Shown here in pieces: positions 45,702-51,131 of a stretch of 51,131 nucleotides of DNA. The stretch is from Bacteroidales bacterium (GTDB taxonomy: Bacteria > Bacteroidota > Bacteroidia > Bacteroidales > UBA3824). Each line of letters starts with the position of its first letter. Position 1 is the stretch's first letter. The stretch covers positions 1 through 51,131 of the forward strand of contig JAGCVU010000124.1 of assembly GCA_017962175.1 (NCBI GenBank), in the 5' to 3' direction. A model generated the notes under the pieces. That model was not told where the DNA came from. It saw nothing but the letters and a program-made list of their open reading frames with translations, and ran no database searches. A program made the translations under genes and the position numbers.

Positions 45702-45734
45702 GCAAAGAAAAGGATATTTTTTGAGATGACAAAA
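45702..45734 (-). promoter_or_regulatory. Promoter of J-like copy B
   Basis: On the minus strand TTTTG (45730-45734) and TTCTTTGC (45702-45709) are 20 bp apart, 26 bases before the start codon. Confidence 0.55.
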
Positions 45735-45759
45735 TGGAAGGGTTTAATAATCAAAAAAC

Positions 45760-45813
45760 TTATTGACGAAACAGAGTAACTTTCAATACTTCGGTAAGAA
45801 TTGTTGTAGACAT
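45760..45813 (-). pseudogene. Remnant of a second grpE-like gene
   Basis: On the minus strand ATG 45813 opens a 17-codon frame, MSTTILTEVLKVTLFRQ, then stop. Its first codons and the AT-rich leader match the beginning of the GrpE-like gene (MIETILSETPVF), and the match then fades. It lies 21 bases after the stop of copy A, exactly the distance between copy C and the intact GrpE-like gene. It is therefore a leftover of a duplicated J-like plus grpE-like unit. Confidence 0.65.
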
Positions 45814-45834
45814 AAATTTTTATATTTTAGTTAA

Positions 45835-46962
45835 TTAATGACTTCCTGACCATCCTCCTAATAGTGAAGCATAAAATAATATCCCTAAAATAACAATCAT
45901 CACCATAATCAAAATGCAACCATCTGAGAGTTCGCCGTCATCGGATGGATTATCCCACTTTGTTTTTTCCGCCTTTTTTTGGAATAGAGCAATCTTACTG
46001 TTAATCTCCTCTTTATCCATTGAATTATTAGCCAAGGTCAATGCATTCTGCAACAAATCAATCGAATATTTTGGCGAAAATTTTCGGAGATTGTATTCAT
46101 CAATAGAACATTCGTAAAGCATATTTGCAAGGCGATCTGAAACAAGTTGAAGTCGCGGATCGTCGGGTGAAACTACTTTTAAGAGCAAATGATATTCGTT
46201 CTTAGTATCAATAATTAGTTTATCGCCGATACCTGATTTTACAGTAGTGGGTAATGATTTAACACCCTCAGAATTAAGAATATCTAACAAATCCTGGGTA
46301 TCTTTAATAGCACTATTGATTTTGGCGAGAGTATCATCAGAAATAGTTGGAATTATACAATCGAGCCAAACGGGAGACGGAATATACTCTAATAATTTGT
46401 TCGGGGTAATGTATTCTACAAGAGTTTCAACAAAGGTCTGAATCAAATCGTTGGCACTCTTAACCAGCGTTCCCTTAGAATCAACCGCCTTTAAAAATTC
46501 ATCTGAGTATTTATTGTAAAGTTTTTCGGCATTTTGTAACGCCAATTTAAAATCACATTTCCAAAGGTAAATAATCACCCTATTTTGCAGCGATGAAAGA
46601 TTATCTTCTCTATTCCAAACAGACAAAGCGTGATTTGGCTTACCCGAAAAAAGCACGTCAAAAGCCTCATCATCAAGAGGTGTTATCCTCAAAAACCAAA
46701 ACTGAGCATATTTGAGACGCTCCTCTGAGTTGGAAATCATAGCCAAGGCATTGTCTAAATCTTCTAACGAATGCGAAAAGTTAGATTTTACTTTCAGATT
46801 TTTAACCCTCGGCAAATCAAGAGGATAATCTACCTTTTTACCCACCTCCATAAACTTGGTAGCCTTGCTGATGGTTGCCACAATCTCTCTATACGACGAG
46901 TTAGCATACACTCCCAAAACTCTGAAGGGGTTGTTTAATACTATTTCCGGTACTGATGCCAT
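45835..46962 (-). CDS. J-like tail-anchored protein, copy A
   Basis: This 375-residue protein is the first gene of the chaperone cassette in transcription order. MASVPEIVLNNPFRVLGVYANSS begins the same HPD-less J-like segment (KKVDYPLDLPRVKN follows). Its middle region is closer to copy C than to copy B. The C-terminal block LANMLYECSIDEYNLRKFSPKYSIDLLQNALTLANNSMDKEEINSKI is conserved in all three. The tail SDGCILIMVMIVILGILFYASLLGG is hydrophobic and probably inserts in the membrane. It has its own promoter. Confidence 0.6.
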   Translation of the reverse strand: MASVPEIVLNNPFRVLGVYANSSYREIVATISKATKFMEVGKKVDYPLDLPRVKNLKVKSNFSHSLEDLDNALAMISNSEERLKYAQFWFLRITPLDDEAFDVLFSGKPNHALSVWNREDNLSSLQNRVIIYLWKCDFKLALQNAEKLYNKYSDEFLKAVDSKGTLVKSANDLIQTFVETLVEYITPNKLLEYIPSPVWLDCIIPTISDDTLAKINSAIKDTQDLLDILNSEGVKSLPTTVKSGIGDKLIIDTKNEYHLLLKVVSPDDPRLQLVSDRLANMLYECSIDEYNLRKFSPKYSIDLLQNALTLANNSMDKEEINSKIALFQKKAEKTKWDNPSDDGELSDGCILIMVMIVILGILFYASLLGGWSGSH

Positions 46963-46989
46963 ATTTTTTTGCCGTTGGTTTTATACTAT

Positions 46990-47022
46990 GCAAAGTAAGG
47001 AAAATTATTTGAGATAACAAAA
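46990..47022 (-). promoter_or_regulatory. Promoter of J-like copy A
   Basis: On the minus strand TTTTG (47018-47022) and TACTTTGC (46990-46997) are 20 bp apart, 27 bases before the start codon. This -7 box is the closest to consensus of the three. Confidence 0.6.
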
Positions 47023-47090
47023 TCGAAGGGGGGATTATCATGATAGAAGGGGTTTTAATATATAAAATCCTGAAAATCAACATTTGTAAT

Positions 47091-47144
47091 AAAAACTCCC
47101 TTGAAAAAGTGGCATGAACATACAAAAACTCCCTTGAAAAAGTG
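47091..47144. repeat. Two direct repeats of 21 bp
   Basis: The 21 bases at 47091-47111 recur exactly at 47124-47144, a 33-base period; both begin AAAAACTCCCTTG and end AAAAAGTG. They lie between the unknown gene pair and the promoter of J-like copy A. They may be a regulator's binding sites or a small tandem duplication. Confidence 0.75.
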
Positions 47145-47169
47145 CAATACTCTTAACACACGACTTTAT

Positions 47170-47670
47170 TTATAACGCCGCCGCCGTTGATTTCCATCCC
47201 ATTTTTTCTACGAGCGACAAAAAGAAACTCTTTTCTTTTTCGGGAACAGAGATTTTAAAACTATTTGGAGAAACAATTTTACGAATTTCGTCTGTTATTG
47301 CAAATGTAAAATACGAATCCGTTTCGGGTAGATAGTCTGACGGTATATCTTTAATTGGCAAAGAATTAGTTACAGTTGGAAAACTTCCATTGCCACTATA
47401 ATCGGCAAAACGAACAAAACCATCAGGGTTATTTAGCATTAAATTTAACAAAGTTTCCTTGCCATAAATATAATTACGCAAAGTTTCAAAACTTACACGA
47501 AATATCATCCAACGATTATCATTATTATCGCAATCTGTCCAACAAAAAAGATAATAATCGTCAGCCGACTGATACAGTGTAAGCAATGGTCCGCCTTCGT
47601 ATATCAAGTCTACGAGCCTATTCATTTTGTTAATATCAAATGGCAAAGCAAAACCTTCAATCCTGTTCAT
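47170..47670 (-). CDS. Unknown soluble protein, second of a gene pair
   Basis: I do not recognise this 166-residue protein with confidence. It has no signal peptide or membrane segment. A tryptophan/tyrosine-rich core (LTLYQSADDYYLFCWTDCDNNDNRWMIFRVS, about residues 30-60) is followed by FETLRNYIYGKETLLNLML and a polar C-terminal half. It overlaps the gene upstream by 4 bases, so the two proteins are probably made together and may interact. Such paired small proteins in a variable region are often toxin/immunity or defence components, but nothing in this sequence proves it. Confidence 0.55.
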   Translation of the reverse strand: MNRIEGFALPFDINKMNRLVDLIYEGGPLLTLYQSADDYYLFCWTDCDNNDNRWMIFRVSFETLRNYIYGKETLLNLMLNNPDGFVRFADYSGNGSFPTVTNSLPIKDIPSDYLPETDSYFTFAITDEIRKIVSPNSFKISVPEKEKSFFLSLVEKMGWKSTAAAL

Positions 47671-48089
47671 AGTAGCATAGTGATTTTAAATGTGTTAGAC
47701 AAATTGCAACTTTCAAATTCAAAAAAATCAAAATGTCGTGTTTCGATATTTACACTTGACATCAAACCGTCGGTGTTTTGCAATTTGCCGGAACATAAAG
47801 CGTTGCCAAGCACCAAACGTATCTTTTTGTTGATTTTGCATAAATTTCTGTAACGAGCAACCGCCGCCTTTTCATCATCATAACAAGATAATGCAAAGCC
47901 TGAAAACTTTAATTCATCAGGTAATTGGCGAGATGGATTCAATACCGAAACAGGTTTATGATTATTTGGATCATCTTCTGAATAAACATATCTAAACCCG
48001 ATGATTCCATTAGGTTGATACAAATCAGGAAGTTTTAATCCCATTTTAACAAGCCCGTCAATTTCGTTTTGATATTTGAATCGCTCCAT
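47667..48089 (-). CDS. Unknown soluble protein, first of a gene pair
   Basis: This is a 140-residue protein of unknown family. Visible features are an N-terminal helix (YQNEIDGLVKMGLKLPDLYQ), the segment VLNPSRQLPDELKFSGFALSCYDDEKAAVARYRNLCKINKKIRLVLGNAL that looks like a small alpha/beta domain, and an aromatic/acidic stretch HFDFFEFESC near the end. It has no signal peptide. It is translationally coupled (ATGA overlap) to the gene at 47170. The codons are AT-rich. Confidence 0.55.
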   Translation of the reverse strand: MERFKYQNEIDGLVKMGLKLPDLYQPNGIIGFRYVYSEDDPNNHKPVSVLNPSRQLPDELKFSGFALSCYDDEKAAVARYRNLCKINKKIRLVLGNALCSGKLQNTDGLMSSVNIETRHFDFFEFESCNLSNTFKITMLL

Positions 48090-48152
48090 AATTAATAAGT
48101 ATTACCTTGCAAATATAATTCATATAAATGACAAAAACAAATATATTTGCTA

Positions 48153-48641
48153 CTATTTCTCCCCTCTCCATGCCATCTTCACCGCCACCACAGCATTTAC
48201 TGCGGCAATTGCCAAGCCGATTAGGGCATACCAAATATTAAATTCCATTAATCCATAGCAACGATAAAGTATCCACACGCTGATGGGTAGACAGATAACG
48301 CTTGTGATTATGGCGGGGATGTATTTGCGGATTACGACAAATTGACCAATATGCATTACATAATGCGCTGCAAGTCCGAAGAATGCACCAAACCAAATGT
48401 TCCAACAAAGAGTGTTGTCGAAATAGAGCGCGGCAATGGCTATGAGGATAAAAACCACCAATTCTTCTATTACCCCAATGGCAAAAGTTTCGGTGTTGCT
48501 GTGGCACATCTGACGGTAAATAAATGGGAAACGGCGTTGAAGCATTTCGGCATTGCGGGTTATAAAACCGCGCATTCCGATAATCTCTTCCATATCGTGA
48601 AAGATGAATAAAAGCGGAAAAGTCAAGGCAAATATACTCAT
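48153..48641 (-). CDS. HXXEE-type integral membrane protein
   Basis: This 162-residue protein has about four or five membrane helices. The defining HxxEE motif is HDMEE at residues 15-19, inside the first helix, and a second histidine pair occurs in AAHYVMHIGQF (about 91-101). This pattern could form a metal site in the membrane, but the family has no established function. It stands alone, 63 bases from the gene pair on the same strand. Confidence 0.75.
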   Translation of the reverse strand: MSIFALTFPLLFIFHDMEEIIGMRGFITRNAEMLQRRFPFIYRQMCHSNTETFAIGVIEELVVFILIAIAALYFDNTLCWNIWFGAFFGLAAHYVMHIGQFVVIRKYIPAIITSVICLPISVWILYRCYGLMEFNIWYALIGLAIAAVNAVVAVKMAWRGEK

Positions 48642-48711
48642 AGTTATTAATATTTATACGCTACAAAAATATGGATTTTTCTCAACAATAAAAAATATCA
48701 AAATTTAGCAT

Positions 48712-48776
48712 TATCAATCAATCACTTACAAAAACTTTTTACCAAATCTACCTAAAAAAGCATAGATTTGGTAAAA
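48712..48776. repeat. Inverted repeat, copy A, with flanking direct repeat
   Basis: A perfect 14-bp inverted repeat (48737-48750 with 48763-48776) has the arm TTTTACCAAATCTA. The 38 bases at 48712-48749 recur at 50392-50429 with two mismatches, so this copy and copy C bracket the ATPase gene as direct repeats. Confidence 0.85.
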
Positions 48777-48852
48777 TATTTTTATCCCAAAAATTACTAA
48801 CATATTAATTATTAATAATTTACAAATTTAAACACTGCGACACTACAAAAAA

Positions 48853-48897
48853 AGTTTTTACCAAATCTCAAAAAAATTTGCACATTTGGTAAAAACT
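48853..48897. repeat. Inverted repeat, copy B, overlapping the ATPase promoter
   Basis: A perfect 14-bp inverted repeat has arm AGTTTTTACCAAAT (48853-48866 with 48884-48897). Bases 48854-48897 are identical to 50415-50458. The -33 box of the ATPase gene lies in its loop, so a protein bound here would block transcription. Confidence 0.88.
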
Positions 48898-48908
48898 CTA
48901 TATATTTG
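48877..48908 (+). promoter_or_regulatory. Promoter of the ATPase gene
   Basis: TTTG at 48877-48880 and TATATTTG at 48901-48908 are exactly 20 bp apart, both perfect matches to the Bacteroidota consensus. The start codon is 26 bases downstream. Confidence 0.75.
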
Positions 48909-48934
48909 CCCTTGAAATCAATCATTTACACACT

Positions 48935-50356
48935 ATGATTATAGGTCGCAAAAAAGAACGGAAAATTCTATTGTCGCTTTTAGAGAGCCACAAGTCGGAG
49001 TTTGCCGCAGTATATGGTCGTCGCCGCGTGGGCAAAACCTATCTGATAAGAGAAGCATTTGAATATCGGTTTGCATTTCAGCACACCGGATTGCAAAACC
49101 AATCAAAAAACGCACAAATAGCGGAATTCTGCAAGTCGCTCGCCAACGCAGGGATGAAGGATATAACGCAACCCACCAATTGGCGCGACGCATTCTCGTT
49201 GCTCGAAAAGCACCTTGAATCTCTTCCCGAAGGCAAAAAAGTTGTATTTATCGACGAACTGCCGTGGATGGACACCCCTTGTGCAAAGTTTATAAGCGCA
49301 TTGGATCATTTTTGGAACGCTTGGGCCACAATGCGAAAAGATATCGTGCTAATTGTATGCGGCAGTGCTACTTCGTGGATAATCAGCAACATAGTAATGA
49401 ACTACGGTGGACTACACAACCGTCTTACAAAGCACATCTACGTAGAACCGTTCACACTCCACGAATGCGAACTGTACGCCAAGGCACGCAACTTGGGTAT
49501 GAACCGCCGAAACATTATGGAAACCTATATGATTATAGGCGGCATCCCCTACTATTGGGACTATTTGGCAAAAGAACTTTCGTGGGCGCAGAATATCGAC
49601 AGTATGTTTTTTGTAAAAAATGCGCCGCTACGTCGTGAGTTCACCGCCCTGTATGCATCTCTGTTCCGAAAGCCCGACGAATACATAAAGATTATCAATG
49701 CATTAGGTACAAAAAAAATTGGAATGACACGTTCCGAAATCATCAGCGAAACAGGGATAGACCAAGGCGGAAAACTCACCAAAATGCTCGAAGAGTTGGA
49801 GGAATGTGATTTTATACGTTCATACAATTCCATAGGAAAAACAAAGAAAGACTCTGTATATCAACTAATTGACAATTTCACACTGTTTTATTACAAGTTT
49901 TTGGACGGCAGGAGAAACTTTGCCAAAAACTATTGGCTCGCGATGCAAAAAAAGCCATTGTTCAACACTTGGAGCGGACTTGCCTTTGAGCGTGTCTGCT
50001 TGCAACACACAGAACAAATCAAAAAGGCATTGGGTATTTCGGGAGTAATGTGCAACGTATATTCGTGGGTATACCGCGCCAAAAATCCGAAAGAAAAAGG
50101 CGTTCAGATAGACCTCCTCATCGACCGCGACGACGACGTAATCAACCTTTGCGAAATGAAATACTATGATTCCACATTCACCATCACCGAGGACTACGAC
50201 AGCAACCTCCGCCTCAAATCATCGGTGTTTGAGGCACAAACATCCACACGCAAAGCCGTCCGCACAGTTATGATTACCACCTACGGCATTGCCCACAACG
50301 AATGGTCAAATAACATTACAAATCAAGTAGTTATGGATGATTTGTTTGAGGAATAA
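48935..50356 (+). CDS. Archaeal-type AAA ATPase with C-terminal PD-(D/E)XK-like domain
   Basis: This 473-residue STAND/AAA-like ATPase belongs to the family that carries a DUF234 C-terminus. The Walker A motif GRRRVGKT is at residues 28-35, and Walker B is KKVVFIDELPWMD at about 100-113. A sensor-like VLIVCGSATSWI follows. A winged-helix segment (about 255-310, TRSEIISETGIDQGGKLTKMLEELEECDFI) precedes the C-terminal part. There Asp393, Glu407 and Lys409 (IDLLIDRDDDVINLCEMKY) give the spacing of a PD-(D/E)XK nuclease. The family is abundant in Bacteroidota and archaea and its role is unknown. The gene is bracketed by repeats, suggesting a mobile or self-regulated unit. Confidence 0.85.
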   Translation: MIIGRKKERKILLSLLESHKSEFAAVYGRRRVGKTYLIREAFEYRFAFQHTGLQNQSKNAQIAEFCKSLANAGMKDITQPTNWRDAFSLLEKHLESLPEGKKVVFIDELPWMDTPCAKFISALDHFWNAWATMRKDIVLIVCGSATSWIISNIVMNYGGLHNRLTKHIYVEPFTLHECELYAKARNLGMNRRNIMETYMIIGGIPYYWDYLAKELSWAQNIDSMFFVKNAPLRREFTALYASLFRKPDEYIKIINALGTKKIGMTRSEIISETGIDQGGKLTKMLEELEECDFIRSYNSIGKTKKDSVYQLIDNFTLFYYKFLDGRRNFAKNYWLAMQKKPLFNTWSGLAFERVCLQHTEQIKKALGISGVMCNVYSWVYRAKNPKEKGVQIDLLIDRDDDVINLCEMKYYDSTFTITEDYDSNLRLKSSVFEAQTSTRKAVRTVMITTYGIAHNEWSNNITNQVVMDDLFEE

Positions 50357-50391
50357 AACAATAAGAGGCAAAACCCGATTAAATTAAACCC

Positions 50392-50463
50392 TATCAATCA
50401 ACCACTTACAAAAAGTTTTTACCAAATCTCAAAAAAATTTGCACATTTGGTAAAAACTTTTTG
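50392..50463. repeat. Inverted repeat, copy C, after the ATPase gene
   Basis: A perfect 19-bp inverted repeat (50409-50427 with 50445-50463) has an arm ending TTTTTACCAAAT. Its left flank matches copy A and its core matches copy B. It may also act as the terminator of the ATPase gene, since its right arm ends in T's. Confidence 0.88.
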
Positions 50464-50500
50464 CAATTATCTTATTATCAATTATTTACAATCGAGTTTT

Positions 50501-50947
50501 TTAAACCTTCCAATGTTTCAATTGCGAAAGATGACTGTCGAACAGTGCACGGCGGTCTGTATCTGACTGATTATCAGTATTTGGCATCTGTTTAACAAGA
50601 AAATCGAGCAACAAATCTTTGCTACTATAAGCAAATTTGCCATCCGCATAGCACCATTTGCAGTAATCCTCGTTGAAAGCGCCGTCGGGTTCGTGACTAA
50701 TAAGCGAATCATCGGTAAGAGGCATTCCGCAGCACTGACAAATCAATGTCTGCGGCGAACCCAAAAGAGTATTGATCGACACATTGAACTCCTTTGAGAG
50801 TGTTTTAAGCATATCGGTATTAGGTTGGGTTTCGCCATTTTCCCAACGACTTATCGCCTGAAGGCTGACATTTACTCTTTCAGCCATCTGTTCCTGCGTA
50901 AGGTTGTTTTTTTCGCGCAGGTTTCTGAGAATTTCTTTTACTTCCAT
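50501..50947 (-). CDS. XRE regulator with zinc-ribbon domain
   Basis: This is a 148-residue protein counted from ATG 50947 (MEVKEILRNLREKNNLTQEQM), which is preferred over a frame reaching 50983 because it aligns with XRE proteins. The helix-turn-helix is at about residues 5-58 (LTQEQMAERVNVSLQAISRWENGETQPNTDML). A putative zinc ribbon follows: CQCCGMPL and EDYCKWCYADGKF supply the cysteines. This combination is known in Bacteroidota and Firmicutes. The target is unknown. A 13-base palindrome lies just upstream of its start. Confidence 0.85.
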   Translation of the reverse strand: MEVKEILRNLREKNNLTQEQMAERVNVSLQAISRWENGETQPNTDMLKTLSKEFNVSINTLLGSPQTLICQCCGMPLTDDSLISHEPDGAFNEDYCKWCYADGKFAYSSKDLLLDFLVKQMPNTDNQSDTDRRALFDSHLSQLKHWKV

Positions 50948-50954
50948 AATTGCT

Positions 50955-50967
50955 ACAATTAAATTGT
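50955..50967. promoter_or_regulatory. Candidate autoregulatory operator
   Basis: ACAATTAAATTGT is a perfect palindrome around a central A, 7 bases upstream of the start codon of the XRE/zinc-ribbon gene, a plausible site for its own product. Confidence 0.4.
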
Positions 50968-51102
50968 GATTTTGATACCGCAAAATTACAGCCTCAACCC
51001 CCTCGTGTCAAGAAACAGGCGGTTGCGTTTTGTTAAAATATGTTAATTAGAAATTGCCCAAAAATAAATGCGAAAAAGATTTTGCAGTTAATTAAATTGT
51101 TG

Positions 51103-51126
51103 TTAATTTAACGGCGGTTAAATTAA
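51103..51126. repeat. Perfect inverted repeat at the window edge
   Basis: TTAATTTAAC (51103-51112) and GTTAAATTAA (51117-51126) form a perfect 10-bp inverted repeat around 4 bases. It could be an operator or hairpin belonging to a gene outside the window. Confidence 0.5.
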
Positions 51127-51131
51127 TGACG

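Noticed and set aside
48712..50463. Possible insertion sequence or integron-like element around the ATPase gene
   Set aside because: No transposase or integrase motif is present, and the repeats are internal inverted repeats rather than terminal inverted repeats with target-site duplications. It is kept only as a repeat-bracketed gene.
48712..50463. CRISPR array from the repeated palindromes
   Set aside because: There are only three copies at irregular distances, one of them separated by a whole gene, and no cas genes are present.
1..51131. tRNA or rRNA genes
   Set aside because: No cloverleaf-like segment with a TTCGANNC T-loop and CCA end, nor any rRNA-like block, was recognised in the gaps between genes. 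A covariance-model search would be needed to exclude small RNAs.

Overview
The window reads as chromosome of a Bacteroidota bacterium, most likely order Bacteroidales. The evidence is a complete type IX secretion core (porP, gldK, gldL, gldM, gldN), a FecI/FecR/TonB-dependent receptor unit, a BlaI/M56/TonB cluster, the purM-prfA-pyrF gene order, and promoters of the Bacteroidota form TTTG (or TTG), 20 bp, TAnnTTTG. No tRNA, rRNA, CRISPR array, transposase or integrase was seen.

Layout. 1-6425: housekeeping genes (trpS 3' end, an M1 aminopeptidase, purN, acpP-fabF, rnc, a DUF3109 protein). 6432-9614: an AT-rich accessory island with an XRE regulator, a 5'-decapitated papain-fold toxin-like module, two exported small proteins (one a MORN/YwqK-like candidate immunity protein), and decayed second copies of both modules. 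9722-13270: blaI, an M56 sensor peptidase with a degenerate M23-like tail, and three TonB-type genes, one of which is only the membrane anchor. 13308-16173: a universal stress protein, pdxA and deoC. 16188-23135: two ECF sigma/anti-sigma systems, one linked to a small outer-membrane barrel and one to a TonB-dependent receptor. 23211-29496: the T9SS core on the minus strand downstream of topA. 32212-36869: a class A PBP and two lipoproteins. 36975-40197: pyrF, prfA and purM (minus strand). 40255-46962: a dedicated Hsp70-type cassette (see below). 47170-48641: an unknown gene pair and an HXXEE membrane protein. 48712-50463: an ATPase-nuclease gene bracketed by three copies of a perfect inverted repeat. 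50501-50947: an XRE/zinc-ribbon regulator.

Most interesting locus. At 40255-46962 (minus strand) lie three tandem paralogues with an N-terminal segment resembling a J-domain but without HPD and with a hydrophobic C-terminal tail. They are followed by a GrpE-like protein with an N-terminal membrane anchor and then a divergent 834-residue Hsp70. Together they look like a complete membrane-tethered Hsp70/NEF/J-like chaperone machine. Each J-like gene has its own promoter of the same geometry. A 17-codon remnant of the grpE-like gene survives between two of the copies, showing that the duplicated unit was J-like plus grpE-like.

Functional links. The M1 aminopeptidase ends in what looks like a T9SS sorting domain, so it may be cargo of the secretion system encoded here. 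Upstream start codons proposed by simple ORF calling were moved downstream for topA, mrcA, the stress protein, the first TonB, the outer-membrane barrel, pyrF, two J-like genes and the terminal regulator. The reasons were promoter position, signal peptide or family alignment.
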